From Sporobolomyces roseus (taxonomy: Eukaryota > Basidiomycota > Microbotryomycetes > Sporidiobolales > Sporidiobolaceae), in assembly GCA_016617785.1 (NCBI GenBank), contig JADILM010000004.1, positions 1,736,001-1,800,000 on the forward strand: 64,000 bases of DNA, given 5' to 3'. Shown here one piece after another: positions 1 through 11,215 of this stretch. How positions within the stretch are numbered: the stretch's first letter is position 1; each line of letters begins with the position of its first letter. Below the pieces are notes generated by a model. That model was not told the origin of the DNA. It ran no database searches and was given only the letters and a program-made list of their open reading frames with translations. The translations under genes and the position numbers were made by a program.

Positions 1-446
1 TCTGCGTCTCGTTGACGAGCTGTCTATCTACAAGTAGCTCGATGTGCGTGTAGCTTGACCCACACTGCTACTTCGGATGCTGTCGATCTCTTCAGTATCA
101 GGGCGTCTGTGAAGTTCAAGGTTGAAGCCTTGGTGTTCTCGTTTCTCGAAGAGGTCAAAGAGTCGAAATTTCCGTTTCGCTCGCTCCGAAGTCATTCCCG
201 CTCGACAGAGGCCATACGACGACTTGACATGCTCATCTCGACATCTACCGGACCCTCACGTCCGACGAGAAGAAAAGTTGGTGCGAAAGCCCGCTATCCG
301 AATCTCTCACTTTCTACCAAGAAGCCGTCAAAGTCCCCGATATTCTTCTCTCCCCCTTCCTCCACTTCTTCTTCTCCTCTTCCCCCCACCTGCCTTCGAC
401 GAAACGACACGACCAATCAGCGACAACCTCACGTCAATCTCATTCT
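1..446. other. Upstream flank of the P450 gene, no gene seen
   Basis: Two overlapping open frames cross this stretch but their translations are low in complexity and look like shadows. The last 100 bases are very rich in pyrimidines (TTCTTCTCCTCTTCC-like runs), which is common just upstream of fungal start codons. I read it as the promoter and leader of the following P450 gene, possibly with the 3' end of a gene lying outside the window. Confidence 0.4.
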
Positions 447-3009
447 ATGAGTCCTGTAACCGACTCGATTCTAGGAGTCTCCACTCATGACTTCATTCAA
501 CTTTCAACGTTCAACCTCGTCGCGTTCACACTACTCGCTGGCCTCGCTTACTTCATTTGGGAATATAGAGATGGACGAGCCATCGGAACGAAAAAGAGAC
601 CCGATCTCTTCGCACCGTACGGTCAACAGCGATTTCTGCTTGGAGATGTCATCGGGATGATCAAGAATCAGGATAGGGCTATGGAACGTAAGTCCTCATC
701 GTCAATCTATCTACAGTGCGTGGAAGTGGAACTGACCGTGTACGATATCGCTCTTTCTTGATTTCGCGAATCTTTCGACGAAACAGGATTCATGGAAGCG
801 AAGAGTATCAAACGCAAAGAGTCGGACAAAGGAAAAGCACTCAGCTTCACTGTGCCCTGGGGACGTCGAATGATCGAAATCTCCTCCCCTCATGTGAGTT
901 TACCAGACGGAAAGATGACTATCATCTCGGAACTGACGAGTTCCTTTCGTTTCACAGATGCTTGAATATGTTCAACGCACGAACTTCAACAACTACATGA
1001 AAGGTCCCCTGTTGTGAGTCCTCCTTGGCTGCCGGTCTCGAGGCGAGCTCACCTGATGAATCGGCCTTCGCTTTTAGCCATCGCAATCTCAGCGGTCTTC
1101 TTGGAAACGGTATCTTCACGACAGACGGAGTCGAGTGGCAGTCCCAGCGAAAGGTAAGCAGTTGTAGGAGTGTTCGAGACGGGATCTGGTTTGACGATTC
1201 TCGTCTGCGAAACAGGCTACTTCGAAAATCTTCACTGCAAACAACTTCAAAGGGGTCATATCGCAGTCTATCGACACAAACATGAATCGCTTGATGACGA
1301 TCATCGGCAGACATGCGGACAATGGCACCGTATTCGACTTGTCTGAACTATTCTTCCGATTTACTCTGTGTGAGTTTCTCGTTCCTCTGTCTCCACTTCA
1401 TCGCATACTGAACATTCCTACCGTAGCTACTTTCTCCGAGATGGCTTTCGGCAGCAACTTCGGTGCTCTTTCCACCGAAACAGATCAACCAGTACCTTTC
1501 GCAAAGGCGTTCGAGTGAGTCTATCGCCACTGTTTCCGCACAATCTCGATCTGACTATTCGTCTCCAACTCGTCTCCAGCTATGGTCAAGTCGTCATGAA
1601 CAGGAGGTTCACCAAGTTTGTGACCCTCTCTCTTCGAAACGATTCCGAAACCCGCTGATTCGGTCTTCCTTCTAACAGTCCTTTCTGGCAAATCACTGAA
1701 TTCCTCGACGGAACTCGCACAAAGATGAACGCTGCGAGCAAGACTATGGATACTTTCGCATACAAAGTAATTCAGGAGAGAGAGGAGATGGGGAGAGGAA
1801 ACTTCACCGGATCGCAGAAGAAGGAAGCCGCCGAGAAAGACTTACTCTCTCTGTACATGGCTCTACGAGACGAGAATGGGCAGCCTATGAATAGGACAGC
1901 ACTGCGGTTAGTTGAAATTTCTCACGATTCTCTTTTCGGTTGAAGCTCAATCATGTTTTGTCCCGTGTAGCGACGCTCTCATGAACCTCATCATCGCTGG
2001 AAGGGACACTACTGCTCAAGCTCTATCGTGGACATTCTTTGTGAGTCAATCACAGAGCTCTCTCTCCTATCGCGAATACTGATTGACATTCCCTCGTTCG
2101 CAGAGGCTGATCCTTCATCCTGAGCTCCTCGATCCTATCCGCAAAGAGTGCGACGAAATCGGTCTAATCGACTACGAATCCTACAAGTCCTTGTCACAAA
2201 CGACTGCTGCTATCCAAGAAGGTCTTCGTCTACACCCATCGGTTCCGAAGAACGCTTGGGAAGCGGTAGGAGACGATCAGATCCCGAATGGCCCTCGTAT
2301 CGAGAAAGGCGACAACGTGTTCTGGTCGACGTGGGCGATGGGTAAGTCTTCGTTAGAATCTATTTTTAGTGATTGTTCGCTTACGTCGAGTTCTTCTGAC
2401 GCAGGTCGGGACAAGGTATGTTCCTCTTGTATGGTCCAGTCAGTTCTTTACTAACGGGTTCCCTCGTCCTTTACAGTCGATTTGGGGTCCCGATGCCAGC
2501 GAGTACAAGCCTTCGCGATGGATCGAAGAAGATGGATCCGTCAAGAAAGAGTCGCAATACAAGGCGCACTGGTTCAACGGAGGATACCGACAGTGAGTTT
2601 TCCGCTTCTTTCGCGTCGTGAAGCGGGCTGACCATTGCTCTCGACGCTTTAGCTGCCTGGGTAAGCTTTGATTTTTCGCACTATTCTTTCTTTCTCTCGT
2701 TGCGATTCCCTCTTGTCCTACCTCGCTACATTCTGCTAATCAGACCGAAACAAACAGGTATGAACCTCGCTCTGTATGAGGCAGTCTCAGTACTGGCGGC
2801 TATCACGAAGGAGTTCGATTTGAACTTCGCACCTGGTTACCTCGAGAAAACCGAGATGGTTGACATAGAATTCTCCCCTCGTTATCAAGGTGCTTTGACT
2901 CTCTCCATGAAGTGAGTACCGTGCCTTAATAATCACTCGAATACACCCTGACGGTCTGTGTTACAGGGCACCTTTCGAAGTTCGAGCGACTCGACGACGA
3001 CAAAAGTAG
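447..3009 (+). CDS. Cytochrome P450 monooxygenase, CYP52-like, membrane anchored
   Basis: A haem monooxygenase of about 540 residues that would hydroxylate hydrophobic substrates such as fatty acids or alkanes at the ER membrane, using electrons from P450 reductase. Residues about 20-43 form one hydrophobic N-terminal anchor. Family landmarks come in order: a [10 protein letters not shown] segment near residue 150, the I-helix AGRDTT near 340, the K-helix EGLR near 392, the PxxYxPSRW segment near 445, and the haem loop FNGGYRHCLG with the ligand cysteine near 472. The frame is rebuilt from about a dozen exons. Two are tiny: 11 bases at 2405-2415 and 8 bases at 2653-2660, the latter carrying the haem cysteine. 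The start is the first ATG that precedes the anchor. CYP52/CYP63-like membership is inferred from overall resemblance; the substrate is not known. Confidence 0.93.
2405..2415 (+). other. 11-base microexon in the P450 gene
   Basis: GTCGGGACAAG sits between an acceptor GACGCAG and a donor GTATGT. It supplies the middle of a MGRDKSIWGPDA segment, which matches the usual MGRD-x-x-x-WGPDA block before the PERF region of CYP52-like enzymes. Without it the flanking exons do not join in frame. Confidence 0.8.
2653..2660 (+). other. 8-base microexon coding the P450 haem cysteine
   Basis: The exon CTGCCTGG lies between an intron ending TTTAG at 2652 and one starting GTAAGC at 2661. Joined to the CA left by the exon ending at 2592 and the GT that opens the exon at 2758, it reads His-Cys-Leu-Gly in frame. 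This restores FNGGYRHCLGMNL, the haem signature. Both flanking introns have good branch sites (GCTGAC and GCTAAT). Skipping this exon would remove the catalytic thiolate and shift the frame. Confidence 0.85.
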
Positions 3010-3417
3010 ATCATTTCGAATTGTATATAGTTTTTCGCATCCCTCGCTGCAAATGGTTCTTTAGCTCGCAGATTCGGTCAGGGGCGAGATCTGGGAGATT
3101 GAGAATGAGGTTCTATTCCCGATAGTTTTCACTCTTTTTTCCCCCCGCTTCGTCAGCTTCGTCTTGTCTTCTGTCTTGTTCTCACGCTATCCATCACAAG
3201 ACACAGCGCTCTCTAATCGCCTACGACGCCTCCCCTCCCTTCTGTCGGCTCCCATCGTGATCCTAACTTTCCCCCTTCGCTTTCACTTTGTTGAAGCTTT
3301 CCTCTATCTCTGTACGCTCTACCGTCGGATTCTCGAGAACCGCTTATAAGTTGGGCTTAATAGTTCTCTCTCCAATACCACAAGATCGAGTAGAAGAATG
3401 CATTGCTATCCAAGGTG
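3010..3417. other. Convergent 3' intergenic region
   Basis: This stretch separates the 3' ends of the P450 gene (+) and the THADA-like gene (-). It is rich in pyrimidine runs. The open frames present are short and show no family resemblance. I see only likely 3' untranslated sequence for both genes. Confidence 0.5.
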
Positions 3418-6400
3418 CTATTCGCAAGATCTAAGCGTGTCTACAGCTTGCTTCGGACCATCTGAATTTGAGCAAGCTCCCGAGTCGTATGCCGAGACGA
3501 GAGGAGTAGCCCATCTGCAGACAACCTCGTTACCCTCGCGACCAAGAGGGCCAGCCTCCAAACCTCGTCCATTCTCAACTACCTTCGCCAACGCTGTCAA
3601 CCGCTTCGAGATCGTTCCCGACAGGTTGGAAGTGATTGTCGATGGGCTGTCTCCTAGCAGTAAAGAAGGTACGAGGTGGTCGTCTCGGTAGATGTTTGGT
3701 TTCTCGATTGCGAAAAGGAGTGAAGACGGGTTTGAAAGGATTTCGAGATCCTCAGCTGCGAAGCTCACACGAAGATCAGTCAAGGATACTGCAAAGGAAG
3801 GGAAGCAGTGCTTACCGAAGTGAAGATCCTCATCTTCGAGGACGAGCTGAACGAGAGGACTACCGCCGTTCCGGAGAATCGTCTCTACGGCCTTGCCCTC
3901 GACCAATTTCGAATCCGCGGCAGCATAGCCGTAGTCCCTCGTCTCCGAGTCATCGTCTTGCAGCAGGCGGACAATGCAGAGAGCGTACTGGGGTTCCTGC
4001 TCTTTCGACAAGGGTTCCTTCTCGATGGAGCGACGCAGCGTTGCCAAGGCGAGTGCAGCAGATTCACGAGAATCGACAGACTGTCAAGCTCGACAAGAGA
4101 TCAATTCTGAACGACTCTTAGAAAGGTAAAGGGAGCGACTCACCTCACTTGGCCGACTCCAGCGTTCGATCATCTCGAGTACTGTCGAACGCTCACTTTC
4201 ATCACTTGCCCCACCTGCGAGTACCGGCACGAGAGCTTCGCGAAGCGGGACATCGGTCGTTTGATCGTAGATGACCTTGAAGTCGGCGAAAGTACCAGTT
4301 TCCTCGAATGTCGAAGTCGAGGAGCGAAGGATTTCGGCGGCAGCGACTCGAACATCTCCTGCTTGATCACGATCGAGGACGGTACGCTGGAGAGTCTTGC
4401 GTGCGATATCGACGACAGACTGATCCTGGTCGACCAGGATTGTGAGCTGCTCGAGCGCTTGACGTTTAGCTTCGAGCGATCGACCACAGAGTGACGCTTC
4501 GACGAGTTCGAGCTGCTCCTTGCGGGCGTTCGAGGCCGTGAAGAGCACTTGCCAGCACGATCTGAGGTACTCTTCAGCTGAAGGAAGGTGATAAGCCGAA
4601 GTTGTCCATTCCTGAGCTTGAATCAAGGAGACGGCGGCGAAGGTGCAGATCGGCGAGGATGGGGTCGAAATGCTCGAAGGGAGGTAGAGAGAGATGAGAA
4701 GGAGCGGCGAGTAGATGGCGAAGGGCTGGGTAGGACGAAGGGGGCTAGCGAGATCGAGAGAATTCGGCAACAACGCTTTCGCAGCGCGAAGGTAGGCAGT
4801 TGAGACTAGCACGCAAAGAAGAATCAGCTTTCAGAAATCACGATAACAGAGAAACATCACGAACCCCGAGATTCAGCATCAGGTGTCAAGGGTGGAACTG
4901 ATCGCAGCAACTTCAAGACTTGACCGACTCGACCGTGAAGCTGAGGAATCAACGACGAATTCAGCGAACGGTTCAGTTGTCTTTGTTCGAATAGATTCTC
5001 ACCTCGTTCTTGTTCAGTGACGTTGCATCTTGTTCGATACTCTGGAGGATTTGTTCACATTTTGCAGGAACCTGAATAGGAGCGACGAGACCGGTGAGAG
5101 CATCTCCAGCAGTATCTCGAATCTGCAGGATCAACGAAGCGTCAGTGAGCGAATCTTCATCTCCTCCATGCTGATCTCACCTTCCAGACTCGACTTGAGG
5201 CGCAAGCTTGAACGAGCGGCAGGAACGGGTCGGTGAGAGTCGAAACTGGGTCGATTCCGGTTGCTTCGACAGGATTCGGTGTCTGTAGCAGCGAGATGAG
5301 CATGAGGATTGCAAAGATGGATGATTGTAGACTCGAGGTCTGGAGGAAACGAAGGTTCAGTCTACAAGCTCGTTCAACCTGACCTGAACTTGGTGAAACT
5401 TACGGGAGCCTCTTCCAAGCTCTGCTTCCACCCTCGCTCAAGCTCGGCGCGAAGGACTCCTTTAAGTGTAGGGTAACGGCCGAAGAAGTCGTCGATGGTC
5501 ATCCTCTTGGCAAGGCTGACATGGTCGCGATCGAGATTGGTGCGTCGAGCGTTGAAAGCTCGAGTGATGAGCGAAGCGAAGAGCATCATAGCTACATTAC
5601 GAAGAATCCAGCTATAGATGGCAAGTATGAGTATCGGCAAGAAAGGCGGTGAAGAGGAGAGGCGGGAAGTGACTGACTTGGTCGACCAAAACAAACTGAT
5701 ACTCAGCAAGAACGCTCGCTCAACGTAAGGGCCAATCACTCCGGCACATTTGGCGTCGAGGAAGGCAGTTCGAAGGGTGTTCATAGCGTGTACTCGACTT
5801 TCGTCCGGAATCTCGGAAGAAGTGGACTCGGCGATTTCGAAAAGTCGGGAAAAGCCATCTTCGAAGGTGGTCCTCGAAGTGGGCAGGGTGGTGGTCAGAA
5901 GACCGACGAGAAGGTAAGGAATCGCTGCAGAACGGCGAGTGAAGGAGATTCTGGAAGAGACGATCGAGTCGAGGTGATACTGACGAGCTCGTGAAATCCG
6001 ATCAGCACTTCGCTTCGAAGATATACTGATGAAAGGTGCTCACGTTCAACCATTGCGCAGGAAGCTTGCCTACTTCTGGCCAATCTTGACCGGCGACCAG
6101 GAGGACTCCTGCTGCTCGAGCGTAACAGGGATGCAAAGTCATAGCGGCACCGCGATGTCGAATTCGACGAAGCCAATCGGCGAAGAGGTCGCCCATTTCG
6201 CCAATCTCCTCATATCGCCATACTGAACGGAATGCATCCGAACCGAGCTCCGAGGGGAGTCGCAAGAGAGTCTCAAGCAGCTCACTATCGACGGATAGGT
6301 TTCGAGTCAGTTTACTCCATTTTTTTCGCAAAGAAGCGAAAAAGTTACCTCGCTTCCTTGACTGATCGCCAGCACGCGCTCAAAATCACTCGATACTGCG

Positions 6401-8805
6401 GTCCACCCATTCCCTCAGCTTCAGCCGAGTCACCTTCCCCGTCTTCTCCATCTGCAGCTTCCATAGTCGCTAGAGTTCGCTCAATACGAATCGCCCTAGC
6501 TTCTTCTGTATCGGCTTCGTCCTCTTTCGCGGCCTCCTCCAAACCTTTCGCAGCGAGGATGGGAGAAGTGACGTCCCATACACGCTTGACCGTGTCGAGC
6601 GCTCTTCTGAAGAGGGCGCGTCGTTCCACGGCGGTTGACAGGGTCTCGTAGGAAGCGGGAGGAATCGAGATGAAGAGATGTCGGAGAGCGAGGAGAGTGC
6701 CGTGCATAGGGATAGACGAGGCCGCATAAGCGAGATTGTCAGAGTAGATCGAGAGTTCGTGTTCGGCGAGATCGAGGAGGGAGGACAGGAAGGAGACTGA
6801 GCGATAACAACAAGTCAGCGATTTAGTCACATTACGAGCTGCTTGGGGGTCACTCACAACCGGCGGGACCGTTCTTGGTGATTTCGGCTTCCTCCCAACC
6901 TCCAACCTCGCCTAGCGTCCAATTCGCTAGAGAATCGTCCCCTCTCTGCACGCTGTCCAGGATCCATTTCCTCCAAACGAGACCCACAATTCCAGCTCCT
7001 GCACTCGCATCTGATTCCCTGCCACTCTTAATCATACGTAAAGCAGGAAGTAGGAGTTCTCGCTTTGCCTTTTCGCTCCCTTCGGGTCCTTCGTAGCCGG
7101 GAAGAGGTGAGGGGAAGCGCTCGAGCGTCGAGATACACACATATCGTGCGGAGGTGTAAGTCGAAAGGAGTTGGCGAAGGAGAACGTGGGTCGTTTCCGG
7201 AGTAACGAGGCGAATTTCGAATGGCCAAGCCGCTTCTTCGACTCTGACTCCATCCTCGTTCTTGACTTGACTTCGGTACTTCGTATTGAACATTGGAGTC
7301 TGAGTTGTGGCAGTCTTGCGATAGGTCGAGTAGCCTGTCGTCGTATCTCGCTTTCCTTTTCCCTTTCCTCCGTTTCCTCCGACGTCTTCTCCTGCCTCGT
7401 CCGTATCCAGTCGATAATTCGGATCCACCTGAGCTTGGAACGCCAAGTCCAGCATTCGGAGCGAGTTCATCTTGAGCCTGTAAGGGCGGGCCGGATTAAG
7501 GTTCTCGATTCCAACGAGTCTGAGCCACCACTCTAACCATTGCCTCACAGATTCGACGTAATCTTGTGCCTCCTTCACTCCCTCTTTACCCTTGTTGACC
7601 GTTCGCTGCGCTTTCCAAGCCGAGTCCCGTAAACGAAGGAGCAGCTTGCCCGTGAGTCCGGTGGTCTGCATTCGAAATTCTCCTTCTTCTTCACCTAAGG
7701 AGTACTTGTAGAAAGTCTTGAGGAGAGGGAAGGATGCTGGAGGGAGCTGAATGGCGGTAGACGAGGAGAGAACAAGGAGGGAAAGGGCATCGATTCGGAG
7801 AGAGGGAGAGAAACGAGTCAAGGTAGTTTCGAGGAGGTCGAGAGGAAGAGGGACTTTATGGGCGAGAGTGGGGGCCGTATCGTTCGAATCGAGCTGGACG
7901 AGATTGAGAGAGTTGCCGACCCTGAGGAATGCGAGAGCCGCTTCGAGATCTTCATCATTCAGTTTCGCGACACTCCCTTCTCCTCCTTTAAACAGGTACC
8001 CTCCGGCTGCCAGTAATTCCTGAAACGCTTCCTTTCGCTTCGAACAGATAGGTGTGAGGAGGTAGATGCAGATGTTCTGTCGTCCCTTGGCTTCATCAGG
8101 AAGTCTGCAAGCTTCGAGAATTGGTTGAATCCAGAATTGCTGCGAGTCTTTCCCTTCCTCCTTTTGCCGCGCCCAACAATGCTCTATCCATGTCAAGCCG
8201 ACTCGTCCTGCGATCGGCGCGATATCCTCGCTCGCAATGATTCCATCCACTATCCGTTGAACCAATCCTTGTTGAATGTCGACTTCGGGAGATGCTGAGA
8301 ATTCGACAAAGTATTCGAGTTTGTGATGGGGGAGGAGGGCTTCGAAGGAGTAGAGACTTCGCTTGCTGTTCCATGGATCAGCGAGAATCTTGGACTTGAG
8401 CTGTTGCGAGACTTCGGGAATGTCGAGAGTAGAGGGAGAAGTGAGGGCGAGGAGGAGGATGAGGGAGCTCTTGAGTTTCGATTGGACCGAGAGAGGGTGG
8501 ATATCCCATGCAGTGTAGAGAATGGTAGAAAGGGTAACGAGGAAAGGAGCGGAGAGCTGAGTGCGAATATTGTCGATTTCGTCGAGGAACGCTGAACCGG
8601 TAATTGCTGACTGGGCCCGCCGGAGTAAGTATTCGAGAGCCTCAAATGCGACGAGTGTAGTAGAAGGTACACCGGAACCTTTCGACGCTGTAGGGATAAC
8701 GGAGGGAGGAGCTGAAAGAATGTCGAGAACGAGGGCGAAGGCGGCTGCGTGATCTAGTGGGCTGTAGACGGCCTGCAATACATTAGTTGAGCTCACTGAG
8801 TCCAT
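3418..8805 (-). CDS. TRM732: THADA/Trm732-type HEAT-repeat protein (DUF2428)
   Basis: A very large helical-repeat protein (about 1600 residues after splicing) of the THADA/Trm732 family. In yeast, Trm732 partners Trm7 for 2'-O-methylation of position 32 in the anticodon loop of certain tRNAs. The diagnostic DUF2428 core lies at about 5380-6000: FTRRSAAIPYLLVGLLTT, then VHAMNTLRTAFLDAKCAG, then NVAMMLFASLITRAFNARR and FFGRYPTLKGVLR. These match conserved family blocks in order. The rest is alpha-helical repeat with no other motif I recognise. The 5' end is uncertain. The long open frame starts with ATG at 8805, but a well-formed intron just upstream (donor GTAAGTGAG, acceptor ATTGCAG) would remove that ATG. 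No in-frame upstream ATG then results. Confidence 0.88.
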
Positions 8806-8817
8806 CTAACAACTCAC

Positions 8818-8970
8818 TTACCCTATAGCTGCTGTTCCCGTTGCGATTGAACTTGAACCAACTTTTCCCTTCTTTGATTGTTTAACATCCCTGATCAATC
8901 TATCCCGTAGAGCGAATACCTCCTCTGTTTGTTTGGCTACCTCTGGCGATGTTTCGGCTGTCTTCGCCAT
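8818..8970 (-). other. 50-codon open frame in the leader of the THADA-like gene
   Basis: An ATG at 8970 opens a frame beginning MAKTAETSPEVAKQTEEVF that runs 50 codons to a TAA at 8818, just 12 bases before the ATG of the long THADA-like frame. It may be a true first exon joined by a splice I could not place in frame, or an upstream open frame in the mRNA leader. The amino-acid composition looks natural, so I favour a first exon, but the reading frame does not carry through the obvious intron. Confidence 0.4.
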
Positions 8971-9368
8971 CGTTCGAGGCTGAAAGTCGGAAAGTCGAAA
9001 AATTGAGTGAAAGAGGAGAGGAAGAAAGGAAGGATTTCGAACGATCTCGCACAATATGAACAATTTTACGGTCTAGTCGCAGGAGTGATCAATTACACTC
9101 AGAGATTCTGCAGCAGAGCCTTGTCGAAAGCGAGAGGGAGCTTTCGAAGGAGACGCTTGCGAAAGGTTTGAACGAAGCCGATCACGAGAGCCCACGCTGA
9201 ACGATCGTGATCCTCACTCTGGAGCAGATTGTTACCGTCATAAATGATAATGAGGTACGAAGTGCGACGGAGAGGACTGATTGCTGAGAATGCTAGAATT
9301 CAATCCCGGTTCTGCGACTATTGCGACAACGCTACCCGTCCGTCCTCGCTCAGCTACCCTATCCCGGA
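8971..9368. other. Intergenic region between the THADA-like and PTPA genes
   Basis: It holds the promoter of the THADA-like gene and the 3' end of the PTPA gene, both on the minus strand. I see no motif-bearing open frame, RNA gene or repeat here. Confidence 0.4.
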
Positions 9369-10996
9369 TCACTTTGCCCAAGGAGCTTTCGTGACGACCT
9401 CTCCGGCTCCTCTTTCTACTGGATCTCGCGGTCTAAGTATTGAAGTTTCGTCGCTTCGAGATTGTGTCGATGTTGCGCTTCCCAATACTCCGAAAGGTGA
9501 GCTCTGAGCGGCTGCTCCACCTTCATCCGCCAATGTTCTCCGAGGTGAGCTTGCGTTGATCGTTGAAGAGCGAGAAGGGAACAAGGTAGGAGGTGCGAAA
9601 GAAGTCGGTTGCGAAGGTATCCGAGTGCTAGGAGCCGAGACGGTGTAAGGGGTCCGTCGACTTGCTGCGTGAGATGTTGTGGTAGTGGTAGAGCTCGATG
9701 CTTTGATCCAAGGAGCCATCATCCCCGTTGGTTCGTCTCCGCCTCGTTCTTCCTTCTCCCCGTCCTCTTCTTCTTTCCCATCCCCTGTACTCGACAGCTC
9801 TGATCCATCCTCTCTGTTCGACCATCTGATAAGTCCACCAAATCGCAAATGCTGCACGACCGGAACTTTCGCCAAAACTTCTTCTCGATACATCTTCCAT
9901 AGTCCATTCTCGAATTTGGCCCAATTCGGGACGGTCGACGCTATTTGATGTAGTAGAGGAGAGTGCTCAGAGAAGGGACCGGTCTTCAGGGTGTGGATAT
10001 GGAGGATTGAAGAGGGAAGGAGATAGGAGGCAGCGAGGGGGACCAGGGTTCGAGGCTGAAGAATGTGCGAGGGTCGAAGAGAAGGGTGATCTGCGAACGA
10101 GAGACTTAGTCACAGCTCAGCATCATTGCATCATTTGAAGTCTGTCGAAAGGGTTGAACTCACCAATCAACTGAGAAGCGCCGAAAAGGTAAACGAGATG
10201 TTGATGATCATCGAGTCCCCAGACTCCTTTACTTCCCGCTGGTTCTAGCTTGAACACCCGTTGTAGCTTCCTCACGAGGTCGATGTAGGCAGCAAAGATG
10301 CGCAGGACGACAGCTTGATCGTCTCGAGGTTCGAGTACTCCGAGTAGTCGCAGCGAGAGGAGCCAGAGGAGGAACGAAAGTTCGTGTCCGGTTCCATAAT
10401 CGAGGCGAGGACCCGAGCCGAAGGATGTGAGGAAGTTGAAGGAGAGTTCGGCGAGAATGAAGGAAGAGGAAGAGGTCGCAAAGGCAGAATCAGGAGGAAG
10501 AAGCGATTTTTGAAAGTCTTCGTTGTGCTAAAAACCGTCTCCTGCATCAGCGCGCTGTTTGTGGACATCGATCATGTACACCGAAAAGCTAGAGACACAC
10601 CTCCTCGACCCTAATGAGCCAATCTCTGAATGCTTTGTTCCCAAACCGCTGCGGAGCTGTTTGAAGCGGCACTTCATCTATCCAAGCTCCCGCTCGTTTC
10701 AAGCAAGCCATAGTCTTCTTTGTGACCTGTATACAGCGTCCACTCAGCTAGTGGCCTCGAGTAGAGCGAGAAGGTAGACTGACCTCACTTTCGAAGCAAT
10801 CCTCCTCTATTCGCTTCCCTTCCACTGCGTGACATAGCTCGAGGGTGAAAGACTCCAAGTCTGCATACGCTCGAGAAGAGAACCAGGGCTCAAGATCGGT
10901 GGCTGTGAAGATCTTGCGTTTGGGAGATGAGAATGTTGAAGTAGAAGTTGATGCTATAGGCTGGAGGGGGGAAGGTACTGGAAGGTTGCTGGGCAT
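9369..10996 (-). CDS. RRD1: Serine/threonine phosphatase 2A activator (PTPA), peptidyl-prolyl isomerase family
   Basis: A canonical PTPA/RRD protein, which helps load and activate the PP2A catalytic subunit and was described as a prolyl isomerase. Reading the exons in order gives KIFTATDLEPW near the N-terminus, then APQRFGNKAFRDW, RLDYGTGHELSFL, EPAGSKGVWGLDDHQHLVYLF and KMYREEVLAKVPVVQHLRFG. All of these are hallmark family blocks. The last 130 or so residues are a serine- and threonine-rich tail absent from the catalytic fold; such tails occur in one of the two fungal PTPA types. The ATG at 10996 is the first methionine consistent with the N-terminal block. A divergent relative lies at 44.5 kb. 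RRD1 versus RRD2 assignment is tentative. Confidence 0.92.
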
Positions 10997-11215
10997 ATCT
11001 GAAGCTCTAGATGATGCGGTTCGAGTTTGGTGACGTGAGTGAGGTGAAGTGCAAGAGACAAGAGGTTCGCAAAGGATTTGCAATTTCGTTCTCTCCCATA
11101 CTCTCGACACTACAGCTCTCTGCTCGTACTGAACTCGGATCTCTGGAAGATATGTCTAGCTTGCGAGTGAATCGGAGTTTCGAATCCATCGACAAAAATG
11201 CCATTCTGTCTCTAC

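Noticed and set aside
55..450. 131-codon open frame at the left edge
   Set aside because: The composition is Ser/Pro/Arg without a motif, it overlaps a second frame, and it lies in the pyrimidine-rich P450 leader.
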